Shown one piece after another: positions 37,439 through 47,191 of a stretch of 64,000 bases of DNA. The notes below the pieces were generated by a model. That model saw only the letters and a list, made by a program, of their open reading frames with translations, was not told the origin of the DNA and did not search any database. This DNA is from Mycobacterium sp. 852002-51057_SCH5723018 (lineage in GTDB: Bacteria; Actinomycetota; Actinomycetes; Mycobacteriales; Mycobacteriaceae). Numbering within the stretch: position 1 is the stretch's first letter; each line of letters opens with the position of its first letter. Both the position numbers and the translations under genes were made by a program. The stretch spans positions 1 to 64,000 of the forward strand of contig NZ_LZIR01000045.1 of the NCBI RefSeq assembly GCF_001667035.1, in the 5' to 3' direction.

Positions 37439-37487
37439 ACTGCTGCACCGCATTTCGGCGTGTCGTGTGCCAGGTTTATGTGTCGCG
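37427..37487. terminator. Inverted repeat between convergent winged-helix and uvrA genes
   Basis: CGCGAGACATAAAC (37427-37440) pairs with GTTTATGTGTCGCG (37474-37487) at 13 of 14 positions around a 33-base loop. The left arm contains the winged-helix gene's stop codon and the right arm ends 13 bases before the uvrA stop. It suits a bidirectional terminator. Confidence 0.6.
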
Positions 37488-37499
37488 ACGAAGCGCCGC

Positions 37500-40418
37500 T
37501 CAGGCGGTGACTTTGCGCCGCCCGTTCCGGCGCTGCGGCGCGGGGGCACGACCGACGACCTCGGCGAGGAACTTCCCGGTGTAGCTCTCGGGCACCGCGG
37601 CGATGTCCTCCGGGGTGCCTTCGGCGACAATGGTTCCGCCCTCGGCGCCGCCCTCCGGACCCATGTCGACGACCCAGTCCGAGGTCTTGATCACGTCCAG
37701 GTTGTGCTCGATGACGATGACCGTATTGCCTTTGTCGACAAGGCCATTGATGACCTTCAGCAGCTTGCGGATGTCGTCGAAATGCAGCCCGGTGGTGGGC
37801 TCGTCGAGGATGTAGATGGTCCGCCCGGTCGAGCGCTTCTGCAGTTCGGCGGCCAGCTTGACGCGCTGCGCCTCGCCGCCGGACAGCGTCGGCGCCGGCT
37901 GGCCCAGCCGGACGTAGCCCAGCCCCACGTCGACGAGCGTGCGCAGGTAGCGGTGAATGCCGGTGATCGGCTCGAAGAACTCCGCCGCCTCCTCGATCGA
38001 CATGTCCAGCACTTCGGCGATGGTCTTGCCTTTGTAGTGGACCTCGAGGGTTTCCCGGTTGTAGCGGTCGCCGTGGCAGACCTCGCACGGCACGTACACG
38101 TCGGGCAGGAAATTCATCTCGATCTTGATCGTGCCGTCGCCCGTGCACGCCTCGCAGCGACCGCCCTTGACGTTGAACGAGAACCGACCCGGTTGGTAGC
38201 CACGGACTTTGGCCTCGGTGGTGGCCGCGAACAGGGTGCGGATCTTGTCGAACACCCCGGTGTAGGTGGCCGGGTTGGACCGCGGCGTGCGGCCGATCGG
38301 CGATTGGTCGACCCGCACCAGCTTGTCCAGGTGGTCCAGCCCGGTGACCCGGGTGTGCCGCCCCGGGACCTGCCGGGCGCCATTGAGCCGGTTGGCCAGC
38401 ACCGCGGCCAGGATGTCGTTCACCAGCGTCGACTTGCCGGAGCCCGACACCCCCGTCACCGAGGTCAGCACGCCGAGCGGGAACGACACGTCGATGCCGC
38501 GCAGATTGTGCTCGCGGGCGCCGACGACGGTGAGCTGACGGCGCCGGTCGACGGGGCGCCGGATCGCCGGGAGCTCGATGCTTTCCTTGCCCGACAGGTA
38601 GGCGCCGGTGATCGAGTCCTTGTTGGCCAGCAGGTCGGCGTAGGTGCCGCTGTGCACGATCTCGCCGCCGTGCTCGCCGGCCCTCGGGCCGATGTCGACG
38701 ATCCAGTCGGCGTGGGCGATGGTGTCCTCGTCGTGCTCGACGACGATCAGCGTGTTGCCCAAATCCCTTAGCCGGGTGAGGGTTTCGATGAGCCGACGGT
38801 TGTCGCGCTGGTGTAGCCCGATGGAGGGCTCGTCGAGCACGTAGAGCACACCCACCAGGCCCGACCCGATCTGGGTGGCCAGCCGGATGCGTTGGGCCTC
38901 ACCGCCGGACAGCGTGGCCGCGGCGCGCGACAGCGACAGGTAGTCCAGGCCCACGTCGAGCAAAAAGCCGAGCCGCGACTGGATTTCCTTGAGCACCTGC
39001 CCGGCGATCGCCTGCTCGCGCGGCCCCAGTGTGAGCGCGTTCAGGAAATCCGAGCAGTCCGCGATGGACAGCTCCGACACTTCGGCAATGGACTTCGCGC
39101 CGCGCTGCCCCTTAGAACCCCCTGCCAGCGTCACGGCCAGGATCTCCGGCTTGAGCCGGGTGCCCTCACACACCGGGCAGGGCACGTCGCGCATGAAGCC
39201 CTCGTAGCGTTCCTTCATCTGCTCGGATTCGGTCTGGGCCATCTTGCGCTGCAGGAACGCCAGCACGCCCTCGAAATCGGCGTAGTAGGACCGGGTGCGG
39301 CCGTACCGGTTGCGGTACCGCACATGCACCTGATGGTCGGATCCCTCGAGGATCGCCTTGCGCGCCTTGGCCGGCAGCTTCCGCCACGGCGTATCGACAT
39401 TGAATCCCAGCTCGTCGCCGAGGCCTGCCATCATCCGGGTGAAGTACTCCGCGGTGTGACCGTTCGACCACGGCGCCACCGCCCCCTCGGCCAGCGTGAG
39501 CTCCGGATCGGGCACCACCAGGTCGGGGTCGACCTCCTTGCGGATGCCCAGGCCGGTGCATTCGGGGCACGCGCCGTAGGGCGAGTTGAACGAGAACGAC
39601 CGCGGTTCCAGGTCGTCGACGGCCAGCGCGTGCCCGTTGGGGCAGGCCAGCTTCTCGGAGAACCGCTGCTCCCGGTGATGATCGGGCTCATGAGCTCCGT
39701 GATCCGGGAACTCCAGCACCACGATGCCGTCGGCCAGGTTCAGCGCGGTCTCCACCGAGTCGGTGAGCCGCTGCTTGGCGGAGGCCTTGACGGTGAGGCG
39801 GTCCACCACCACCTCGATGTCGTGCTTCTCCTGCTTCTTCAGCTTCGGCGGGTCCGTCAGGGAATGCACCACGCCGTCGACCCGCACCCGGCTGTAACCC
39901 TGCGCGTTGAGCTTCTCGAACAGGTCGGCGAACTCGCCCTTGCGGGTGCGCACCACCGGGGCGAGCACCAGGAAGCGGGTGCCTTCGGGCATCGCCAGCA
40001 CCTGGTCGACGATTTGCTGCGGCGTCTGGCGGGCGATCCGCTCACCGCAGACCGGGCAGTGCGGCGTGCCCGCGCGGGCGTAGAGCAGCCGCAGATAGTC
40101 GTACACCTCGGTGATGGTCCCGACGGTCGACCGCGGGTTGCGGTTGGTCGACTTCTGGTCGATCGACACGGCCGGGGACAGGCCCTCGATGAAGTCGACG
40201 TCCGGCTTGTCCATCTGCCCCAGGAATTGGCGGGCGTAGGCCGACAGCGACTCCACGTAGCGACGCTGCCCCTCGGCGAAGATCGTGTCGAAGGCCAGCG
40301 ACGACTTGCCCGACCCCGATAGCCCCGTGAAGACGATCAGCGAGTCGCGCGGCAGGTCGAGGTCGACGCCCCGCAGGTTGTGCTCGCGGGCGCCCTTGAC
40401 GATCAGGCGGTCAGCCAC
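37500..40418 (-). CDS. uvrA: Excinuclease ABC subunit A
   Basis: The 972-residue damage-recognition ATPase of nucleotide excision repair. It has two ABC modules: Walker [16 protein letters not shown] and, in the second half, [15 protein letters not shown]; two signature/Walker B sets ([52 protein letters not shown]); and zinc-binding pairs [17 protein letters not shown] and [11 protein letters not shown] 40418 gives the family N-terminus [17 protein letters not shown] and is preceded by GAGGGC. The length equals that of M. tuberculosis UvrA. Confidence 0.98.
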   Translation of the reverse strand: MADRLIVKGAREHNLRGVDLDLPRDSLIVFTGLSGSGKSSLAFDTIFAEGQRRYVESLSAYARQFLGQMDKPDVDFIEGLSPAVSIDQKSTNRNPRSTVGTITEVYDYLRLLYARAGTPHCPVCGERIARQTPQQIVDQVLAMPEGTRFLVLAPVVRTRKGEFADLFEKLNAQGYSRVRVDGVVHSLTDPPKLKKQEKHDIEVVVDRLTVKASAKQRLTDSVETALNLADGIVVLEFPDHGAHEPDHHREQRFSEKLACPNGHALAVDDLEPRSFSFNSPYGACPECTGLGIRKEVDPDLVVPDPELTLAEGAVAPWSNGHTAEYFTRMMAGLGDELGFNVDTPWRKLPAKARKAILEGSDHQVHVRYRNRYGRTRSYYADFEGVLAFLQRKMAQTESEQMKERYEGFMRDVPCPVCEGTRLKPEILAVTLAGGSKGQRGAKSIAEVSELSIADCSDFLNALTLGPREQAIAGQVLKEIQSRLGFLLDVGLDYLSLSRAAATLSGGEAQRIRLATQIGSGLVGVLYVLDEPSIGLHQRDNRRLIETLTRLRDLGNTLIVVEHDEDTIAHADWIVDIGPRAGEHGGEIVHSGTYADLLANKDSITGAYLSGKESIELPAIRRPVDRRRQLTVVGAREHNLRGIDVSFPLGVLTSVTGVSGSGKSTLVNDILAAVLANRLNGARQVPGRHTRVTGLDHLDKLVRVDQSPIGRTPRSNPATYTGVFDKIRTLFAATTEAKVRGYQPGRFSFNVKGGRCEACTGDGTIKIEMNFLPDVYVPCEVCHGDRYNRETLEVHYKGKTIAEVLDMSIEEAAEFFEPITGIHRYLRTLVDVGLGYVRLGQPAPTLSGGEAQRVKLAAELQKRSTGRTIYILDEPTTGLHFDDIRKLLKVINGLVDKGNTVIVIEHNLDVIKTSDWVVDMGPEGGAEGGTIVAEGTPEDIAAVPESYTGKFLAEVVGRAPAPQRRNGRRKVTA

Positions 40419-40516
40419 GCTGCCCTCTTTCGGTGAATTCTTTACGTTTTGCAGCGGATGTTGCGCACCGCGCATTCCATGCTATGTGCCCGTACCGACA
40501 GGCAATTGCGGACCAG

Positions 40517-40522
40517 TAACGT
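40517..40522 (+). promoter_or_regulatory. -10 box of a leaderless transcript
   Basis: TAACGT followed by seven bases and the ATG at 40530. It decides the start of the metallo-beta-lactamase-fold gene. Confidence 0.5.
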
Positions 40523-40529
40523 GGCCGCT

Positions 40530-41225
40530 ATGACGGCATCGGATACGCCCGCTGACGGGTTGGCCAACTACACCGGACATGTCGAACCTGGCACCGCGGC
40601 CCGCCGGACCCTACCCGGCGCCACGATTCTAAAGGCGTCGGTGGGCCCGATGGACAACAACGCCTATCTGGTGACATGTTCCGCGACCGGAGAAACGTTG
40701 CTGATCGACGCCGCCAACGACGCCGACGTCCTGGTCGACCTGATCCGGCGTTACGCGCCGAAGCTGTCGCTGATCGTGACCAGCCATCAGCACTTCGACC
40801 ACTGGCAGGCGCTGGAAGCCGTCGCCGCCGCCACCGGCGCGCCGACCGCCGCCAGCGAGAGCGACGCCGAACCGCTGCCCGTCAAACCGGACCGTTTGCT
40901 GGCGGGCGGCGACACCGTGCAGATCGGCGAGCTGAACTTCGACGTCATCCATCTGCGCGGGCACACTCCCGGGTCGATCGCGCTGGCTCTCGACGGGCCG
41001 GCGACCGGCGGCGTCACGCAATTGTTCACCGGCGATTGCCTGTTTCCGGGCGGCGTCGGCAAAACCTGGCAGCCAGGGCATTTCGCCCAGCTGATTGACG
41101 ACGTCACCACCCGGGTGTTCGACGTCTACGACGACTCGACCATGATCTACCCCGGCCACGGGGACGACACCGTACTGGGCGCCGAGCGCCCCCACCTGAG
41201 CGAATGGCGCGAGCGCGGCTGGTAG
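40530..41225 (+). CDS. Metallo-beta-lactamase-fold hydrolase (Rv1637c type)
   Basis: A 231-residue glyoxalase II-like hydrolase. The zinc-binding motif is HQHFDHW (about residues 88-94), with later ligands in RGHTPGS, FTGDCLF and YPGHGDD. Such proteins hydrolyse thioesters or related substrates; the actual substrate is unknown. ATG 40530 is chosen over upstream starts because of the TAACGT box; the longer frame from 40449 runs through the promoter. It is divergent from uvrA and converges on the stress protein gene, as in M. tuberculosis. Confidence 0.9.
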   Translation: MTASDTPADGLANYTGHVEPGTAARRTLPGATILKASVGPMDNNAYLVTCSATGETLLIDAANDADVLVDLIRRYAPKLSLIVTSHQHFDHWQALEAVAAATGAPTAASESDAEPLPVKPDRLLAGGDTVQIGELNFDVIHLRGHTPGSIALALDGPATGGVTQLFTGDCLFPGGVGKTWQPGHFAQLIDDVTTRVFDVYDDSTMIYPGHGDDTVLGAERPHLSEWRERGW

Positions 41226-41232
41226 GCGCGGG

Positions 41233-41676
41233 CTAGCTGGTGGTGTGCACGATCAGCACGTCGACCTTGGCCCGACGTGAGACGTTGGCCGGCACCGATC
41301 CCAGCAACCGGCCCGCGATCGTGCTCAGCCCGACGTTGCCGACAACCAGCAGGTCGGCTTTTTCGTCCTCGGCCAGTTTGACCAGCGCGTCGACGGGAGC
41401 GCCGACGATCGACCGCTCCTCCACGTTCTTGGCGCCCGCGTTATGCGCCCGCTCCTTGGCGTCCTGCAGGATCGCGTAAATCGGCGCGGTGCCCGACACC
41501 TTGTAGCTTTCGTCCCGCAGCGCGTCGGCCGCCCGGGTGTCCTCGTGCTGGGGCAGGTAGGCCGATGCGATGATCAGCTTGCTGTCGGCCCCGGCGATCT
41601 GCGCTGCCCGGTCCACCGCACGAAACGACGAATCCGAGCCGTCGGTCCCGACCACCACGGTCCGATAGGCGCCCAT
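41233..41676 (-). CDS. Universal stress protein (TB15.3, Rv1636 type)
   Basis: A 147-residue UspA-fold protein. The nucleotide-binding residues are visible: VVVGTDGSDSS at the N-terminus and VVGNVGLSTIAGRLLGSVPANVSRRAKVDVLIV at the C-terminus (G-x2-G-x9-G-S pattern). The M. tuberculosis homologue binds cAMP strongly and may buffer it. This window also contains a cyclase gene, so the pairing is relevant. ATG 41676 follows GGGAGG by five bases; the extended frame to 41715 is not used. Confidence 0.95.
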   Translation of the reverse strand: MGAYRTVVVGTDGSDSSFRAVDRAAQIAGADSKLIIASAYLPQHEDTRAADALRDESYKVSGTAPIYAILQDAKERAHNAGAKNVEERSIVGAPVDALVKLAEDEKADLLVVGNVGLSTIAGRLLGSVPANVSRRAKVDVLIVHTTS

Positions 41677-41926
41677 TTTACCCTCCCAGTGTCGGTTGCT
41701 GCCAACCCAAGACACTATCGCCTTGGCGGATAAAGATCCGTCAGATTAACCACACATCCGCGGCGTGGCGCAACCCGCATTTGCCCGGCCACGCTGCGGC
41801 AACGTGCGATTTTCCGGCCGAGGATGCGGTCGGATGCCGACGCCCACGGCGGAAAGCGTTGCATCGCGAACCTTTTCGCGGACCGGTGAGCCGGTTCATC
41901 CGGCGCGCCCTACAGTGACAAGCATT

Positions 41927-43501
41927 ATGGCCATGCCCACCGTTGAACAGCGGGCCGCCGGGGTCGCCGCCGGGCCAGCACCCGCGCGCCCGCGTGGCGG
42001 GCTGCTCGATCCGTGGGCTATCGCCGTGCTCGCCGCCGTCATCAGCGGCGCCTGGGCCTGCCGGCCGTCGTTGTGGTTCGACGAGGGCGCCACCATTTCG
42101 GCTTCGGCCAGCAGGACCTTGCCCGAGCTGTGGAAACTGCTCGGCCACATCGACGCCGTCCACGGGCTGTATTACCTGCTCATGCACGGTTGGTTCGCGT
42201 TATTTCCGCCGACCGAATTCTGGACGCGGGCGCCCAGCGCGCTGGCGATCGGCGCGGCGGCGGGCGGCGTCGTGGTGTTCACCAAGCAGTTCGTCGCGGG
42301 ACGTACCACCGCGGTGTGCGCGGGCGCCGTCTTCGCTATCCTGCCGCGGACCACCTGGGCGGGCATGGAAGCGCGTTCCTATGCCTTCGCGGCCGCCGCG
42401 GCCATCTGGCTCACCGTGCTGTTCGTCACGGCCGTCCGGCGCAACCGGCCGCGGTGGTGGCTGTCCTACGCGCTGGCGTTGATGGTGTCGATCCTGCTGA
42501 GCCTCAACCTCATCCTGTTGGTGGTCGTGTACGCCGTGATGCTGCCGCTGCTGGCCCCGGCGGGTGCACGCAGGTCTCCGGTCGTCCGGTGGGCCATCAG
42601 CTCGGCCGTCGCCGCCGCGGCCATGACCCCGTTCATCGTGTTCGCCCACGGCCAGGTGTGGCAGGTCAACTGGATTTTCCCGGTCAGCTGGCATTACGCC
42701 TTCGATATCGTCCTGCGGCAGTATTTCGACCACAGCGTCCCGTTCGCGATCCTGACCGCCGTCCTGATCGTCGTGGCGGTCGCTGCCCGGCTGAAGGGCG
42801 CGCGCGCCCCGGCGCGCGACACCCGCCGCCTGTTGATCAGCTGCGCGGCGTGGATCGTCGTCCCCACCACCCTCGTCGTCGTCTACTCGGCCGTCAGCGA
42901 ACCGATCTACTTCCCGCGCTACCTGATCCTCACCACGCCCGCGGTGGCCGTCGTCATGGCCGTGTGCATCGTCACCGTCGCCCGCAAGCCGTGGCCCGTC
43001 GCCGGCGTCGTGTTGCTGTTCGCCGCTGCCGCGCTGCCGAACTACCTCTTCATCCAGCGCTGGCCGTATGCCAAGGAGGGTTGGGATTACAGCCAGGTCG
43101 CCGACCTGATCAGCTCCCATGCGGCGCCCGGTGACTGCCTGATGGTGGACAACACCGTGCCGTGGCGACCGGGACCGATTCGCGCCGTGCTGGCCACGCG
43201 GCCCGGGGCGTTCCGGTCGCTGATCGACGTCGAACGCGGCGCTTACGGACCCAAGGCCGGTTGGCTGTGGGACGGCCACGTCGCCGTGTGGCTGACGACG
43301 GCCACGATCAACAAGTGCACGACCATCTGGACCATCACCGATCACGACAAGTCGCTGCCGGATCATCAAGTGGGGCAATCGTTGCCGCCGGGAACCGCCT
43401 TCGGTCGCGCCCCGGCGTACCGGTTCCCGAGCTACCTGGGCTTCCGCATCGTGGAGCGCTGGCAATTCCACTACTCCCAGGTCCTCAAGTCGACGCGCTG
43501 A
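41927..43501 (+). CDS. Membrane mannosyltransferase, CapA type (Rv1635c)
   Basis: A 524-residue GT-C-fold glycosyltransferase with about ten membrane segments. The first extracytoplasmic loop carries WFDEGATISAS, the acidic DE catalytic motif of the PMT/GT39-like families. The M. tuberculosis homologue CapA adds the first mannose cap to lipoarabinomannan using polyprenyl-phosphomannose. A 100-residue C-terminal extracellular part (VPWRPGPIRAVLATRPGAFRSL) follows. ATG 41927 lies 10 bases after TACAGT, so the mRNA probably has almost no leader; the frame upstream (from 41765) looks non-coding. Confidence 0.87.
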   Translation: MAMPTVEQRAAGVAAGPAPARPRGGLLDPWAIAVLAAVISGAWACRPSLWFDEGATISASASRTLPELWKLLGHIDAVHGLYYLLMHGWFALFPPTEFWTRAPSALAIGAAAGGVVVFTKQFVAGRTTAVCAGAVFAILPRTTWAGMEARSYAFAAAAAIWLTVLFVTAVRRNRPRWWLSYALALMVSILLSLNLILLVVVYAVMLPLLAPAGARRSPVVRWAISSAVAAAAMTPFIVFAHGQVWQVNWIFPVSWHYAFDIVLRQYFDHSVPFAILTAVLIVVAVAARLKGARAPARDTRRLLISCAAWIVVPTTLVVVYSAVSEPIYFPRYLILTTPAVAVVMAVCIVTVARKPWPVAGVVLLFAAAALPNYLFIQRWPYAKEGWDYSQVADLISSHAAPGDCLMVDNTVPWRPGPIRAVLATRPGAFRSLIDVERGAYGPKAGWLWDGHVAVWLTTATINKCTTIWTITDHDKSLPDHQVGQSLPPGTAFGRAPAYRFPSYLGFRIVERWQFHYSQVLKSTR

Positions 43502-43523
43502 CCGACGAGGAACCGGATTGACC

Positions 43524-44921
43524 TCAGCGATCGCCGCGAACCGCGCCGTACGAAGCCACGACACCAGCCACGCTCAACGCGGTGAACACGGTGAACAACC
43601 AGCGGGCCGCCGTCACGCCGCCGCCCTGGGCCGTGTTGACAACGACGCCGGCCAAACCGGCGCCGAACGCGGCGGAGATCAGCTGCACGGTGTTGATCGC
43701 CGCGGCCGCCGCGCCGCCTTCGGCCGGGTCGTTGACGGAATCCATTGCGCGCACCGATAAATGGGGCCAGGCCATCCCGATCCCGATTCCGGCCACCAGC
43801 AGCGCGAGCGCCCACAGCGCGACGATCCCGGCTGAGGCGTTGTCACGCTGGGTGAGCGCGCCCAGCGCCAGGCCCGATGCCACCACCACCGGCGCCGTCG
43901 CGATCACCCGGCCGATCGCTCGGGGGTTTTCCAGCGACGCGCTGACGATCTCGGAGACCGTCCACCCGACCGCCAGCGCCGCACCCAGGAACCCGGCCGC
44001 CACCGGCGTCAGGTGCGCCAACTGCTGACCGAACAGCGGGACGTAGGTGTCCACCATCGCGCCGATCATCAACACGCCCATGGTCAGATAAATCCACTTC
44101 AGCGGCCCGGCACCAAACACGCTGGGCGGCAACACCGCCGCGCGCATCCGCCAGTCGACCACCGCGAACAATCCGAGGAGGACGATGCCGGCGGCCAGCA
44201 GTCCGGCGGTCGCCAGGCCGTTGTGCGGGATCTGGGCGATGCTGACCGCCAGCGTGGCGGCGCCGATCAGCACCAGTGACCAGACCGGCACCTTCATCGC
44301 AGGTGGCTCCGCACCGGGGTCGGCCCGGCCGGCGGGCAGCGCGATCGGCACCAGGACGGCCATCAGCGCGGTCAGAATCGCCATCGCGACGAAGGACCAT
44401 CGCCACAACCCGAACTGCGCGAACAGGCCACCCGTCGCCGGTCCGACCACCGTGGCGACGCCCCACATCGCGGACACCAGCGCCGAGGCCCTGGTCCACA
44501 GCGAGCGCGGCAGCGCCATGTTGATGACCGCATAGCCGAGGCCGGCGATCAGGCCGCCGCCGACGCCTTGCAGAGCGCGCGCCGCGATCAGGGTGTGCAT
44601 GTTGGGAGCCACCCCGCATGCCAAAGTTGCGGCGCCGAACAGAGCCAGTCCAATCAGATACGACGAACGGGCCCCGACGCGGACGAGCAGCGGATGGACC
44701 ATGGTCGCCGCGACCACCGACCCGACCAGGTAGAGCGTCATCACCCAGGCGTAGAGGCGGCTGCCGCCGATCTCGGCGACCGTGTTCGGCAGCAGGCTGA
44801 TGGTCAGGAACTCATTGGTGGCGTACAGCGCGACGCCGCCGGCCAGCACGACCGACGTCCCCAGATACTTGGCGCCCAGCAGCTCGCGCCAGCTGCCGGT
44901 CGTGGCGGCGGCGTGCGTCAC
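43524..44921 (-). CDS. MFS drug-efflux transporter (Rv1634 type)
   Basis: A 465-residue major-facilitator transporter with 14 predicted membrane segments, resembling proton-driven multidrug exporters. Motif A-like [13 protein letters not shown] and motif C-like [15 protein letters not shown] are present. Its ATG overlaps the uvrB stop by four bases, so it is co-translated with uvrB. The M. tuberculosis homologue has been linked to fluoroquinolone export; substrate here is inferred only. Confidence 0.9.
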   Translation of the reverse strand: MTHAAATTGSWRELLGAKYLGTSVVLAGGVALYATNEFLTISLLPNTVAEIGGSRLYAWVMTLYLVGSVVAATMVHPLLVRVGARSSYLIGLALFGAATLACGVAPNMHTLIAARALQGVGGGLIAGLGYAVINMALPRSLWTRASALVSAMWGVATVVGPATGGLFAQFGLWRWSFVAMAILTALMAVLVPIALPAGRADPGAEPPAMKVPVWSLVLIGAATLAVSIAQIPHNGLATAGLLAAGIVLLGLFAVVDWRMRAAVLPPSVFGAGPLKWIYLTMGVLMIGAMVDTYVPLFGQQLAHLTPVAAGFLGAALAVGWTVSEIVSASLENPRAIGRVIATAPVVVASGLALGALTQRDNASAGIVALWALALLVAGIGIGMAWPHLSVRAMDSVNDPAEGGAAAAAINTVQLISAAFGAGLAGVVVNTAQGGGVTAARWLFTVFTALSVAGVVASYGAVRGDR

Positions 44922-47077
44922 TTCAGGCCGGCGGCGTCCATTCCCCGCAGTTCCTTCTTGAGGTCGGCGATCTCGTCGCGGAACCGCGCCGCCAGCTCGA
45001 ACTGCAAGTCGCGCGCGGCGGCCATCATCTGCGCGGTGAGGTCCTTGATCAGGTCGGCCAGCTCCGCGCGCGGCATGCTGGTGACGTCGCGGCCCTCGAA
45101 CACTCCCGCGCTGACGGCACGCCCGGGCTCGCCCTGGGCGCGCCGGCCGCGGGAGGCGTTGCGTCCCGACCCGCCGATCTCGACGGTTTCGCTGTCGTCG
45201 GCCTCGCGATAGACCTGGTCGAGGATGTCGGCGATCTTCTTGCGCAGCGGCTTGGGGTCGATGCCGTGGGCCTGGTTGTAGGCGACCTGCTTCGCGCGGC
45301 GCCGCTCGGTCTCGTCGATGGCCTCCTTCATCGAGTCGGTCATCGAGTCGGCGTACATGTGCACTTCGCCGGACACGTTGCGGGCGGCGCGGCCGATGGT
45401 CTGGATCAGGCTGCGGGTCGAACGCAGGAAGCCCTCCTTGTCGGCGTCGAGGATCGACACCAGCGACACCTCGGGCAAGTCGAGGCCCTCGCGCAGCAGG
45501 TTGATACCGACCAGCACGTCGTACTCGCCGAGCCGCAGCTGGCGCAGCAGCTCCACCCGGCGCAGCGTGTCGACCTCCGAGTGCAGGTAGCGCACCCGGA
45601 TGCCCATCTCCAGCAGGTAGTCGGTGAGGTCCTCCGCCATCTTCTTGGTCAGCGTCGTCACCAGCACCCGTTCGTCGGCGTCGGCGCGCTTGCGGATCTC
45701 GCCGATCAGGTCGTCGATCTGCCCCTTGGTCGGCTTGACCACCACCTTGGGGTCAACCAGGCCGGTCGGGCGGATCACCTGCTCGACGAACTCGCCGCCG
45801 GACTGGCTGAGTTCGTAGGGGCCCGGGGTAGCCGACAGGTACACCGTCTGCCCGATCCGGTTGGCGAACTCTTCCCAGGTCAGCGGGCGATTGTCGCACG
45901 CCGATGGCAGCCGGAACCCGTAGTCGACGAGGTTGCGCTTGCGGGACATGTCGCCCTCGTACATGCCGCCGATCTGCGGCACGGTGACGTGCGACTCGTC
46001 GATGACCAGCAGGAAGTCCTCAGGGAAGTAGTCGAGCAGGGTCGCCGGCGGCGAGCCGGGCCCCCGGCCGTCGATGTGCCGGGAGTAGTTCTCGATGCCG
46101 GAGCAGAACCCGACCTGACGCATCATCTCGATGTCGTAGTTGGTGCGCATCCGCAGCCGCTGGGCCTCCAGCAGCTTGCCCTGGCGCTCGAACTCGGCGA
46201 GCCGCTCGGCGAGCTCTTCCTCGATGGTGGAGATCGCGTGGGCCATCCGCTCGGGGCCGGCCACATAGTGGGTCGCCGGGAAGATCCGCAGCGAGTCGAC
46301 CTGGCGGATCACCTCACCGGTCAGGGGGTGCAGGTAGTACAGCGCCTCGATCTCGTCGCCGAAGAACTCGATGCGCACCGCCAGCTCTTCGTAGGACGGG
46401 ATGATCTCCACGGTGTCGCCGCGCACCCGAAACGAACCGCGGGTGAAGGACAGGTCGTTGCGGGTGTATTGCACGTCGACCAACAGGCGCAGCAACCCGT
46501 CGCGGGGCACCTCGATGCCGACTCGCAGTTCGACGGAGCGGTCCAGGTAGGACTGCGGCGTGCCCAGGCCGTAGATGCACGATACCGAGGCCACCACCAC
46601 CACGTCGCGGCGCGACAGCAGCGACGACGTGGCGGAGTGCCGCAGCCGCTCCACGTCGTCGTTGATCGAGCTGTCCTTCTCGATGTAGGTGTCGGTCTGC
46701 GCGATGTACGCCTCGGGCTGGTAGTAGTCGTAGTACGACACGAAGTACTCGACGGCGTTGTGCGGCAACATCTCTCGCAGCTCGTTGGCGATCTGCGCGG
46801 CCAGCGTCTTGTTGGGCTCCATCACCAGGGTGGGCCGCTGCAGGCGCTCGATCAGCCACGCGGTGGTGGCCGACTTGCCGGTGCCCGTGGCGCCCAGCAG
46901 CACGACGTCGCGCTCCCCCGCCCTGATGCGCCGTTCCAGTTCTTCGATGGCCGCGGGCTGGTCGCCGGCTGGGTCGTGCGGGCTGACGACCTCGAAACGG
47001 CCGCCGGCGCGCACGACCTCGTCGACGGCGCGGTATTCCGAGTGTGCGACTACCGGATGTTCAGTGGCGAAAGCCAT
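44918..47077 (-). CDS. uvrB: Excinuclease ABC subunit B
   Basis: The 719-residue helicase-like damage-verification subunit of nucleotide excision repair. It has Walker [16 protein letters not shown], the beta-hairpin region [40 protein letters not shown] (motif II), QTIGRAARN (motif VI) and a C-terminal UVR coiled coil ([28 protein letters not shown]). ATG 47077 lies six bases after TACCCT, marking a leaderless transcript; the open frame extends 31 codons further but is not family-like. No LexA/SOS box is evident just upstream. It overlaps the MFS gene by four bases. Confidence 0.97.
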   Translation of the reverse strand: MAFATEHPVVAHSEYRAVDEVVRAGGRFEVVSPHDPAGDQPAAIEELERRIRAGERDVVLLGATGTGKSATTAWLIERLQRPTLVMEPNKTLAAQIANELREMLPHNAVEYFVSYYDYYQPEAYIAQTDTYIEKDSSINDDVERLRHSATSSLLSRRDVVVVASVSCIYGLGTPQSYLDRSVELRVGIEVPRDGLLRLLVDVQYTRNDLSFTRGSFRVRGDTVEIIPSYEELAVRIEFFGDEIEALYYLHPLTGEVIRQVDSLRIFPATHYVAGPERMAHAISTIEEELAERLAEFERQGKLLEAQRLRMRTNYDIEMMRQVGFCSGIENYSRHIDGRGPGSPPATLLDYFPEDFLLVIDESHVTVPQIGGMYEGDMSRKRNLVDYGFRLPSACDNRPLTWEEFANRIGQTVYLSATPGPYELSQSGGEFVEQVIRPTGLVDPKVVVKPTKGQIDDLIGEIRKRADADERVLVTTLTKKMAEDLTDYLLEMGIRVRYLHSEVDTLRRVELLRQLRLGEYDVLVGINLLREGLDLPEVSLVSILDADKEGFLRSTRSLIQTIGRAARNVSGEVHMYADSMTDSMKEAIDETERRRAKQVAYNQAHGIDPKPLRKKIADILDQVYREADDSETVEIGGSGRNASRGRRAQGEPGRAVSAGVFEGRDVTSMPRAELADLIKDLTAQMMAAARDLQFELAARFRDEIADLKKELRGMDAAGLK

Positions 47078-47083
47078 GCCACC

Positions 47084-47089
47084 AGGGTA
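47084..47089 (-). promoter_or_regulatory. -10 box of leaderless uvrB
   Basis: TACCCT on the minus strand followed by six bases and the uvrB ATG. It is identical in sequence and spacing to the cyclase box at 15513-15518. Confidence 0.55.
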
Positions 47090-47191
47090 GAGGCCCGCAC
47101 CGACAAGCGGTGGTGCGCGAGCGTGCGCAGAATGACACGCCACACGGCGTGTCGGCGTACCAACGCGCACGCTCGCGGCAACGAAAGCCCA

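Noticed and set aside
47078-47191. LexA box upstream of uvrB
   Set aside because: No CGAAC-N4-GTTCG pattern is present in this gap.
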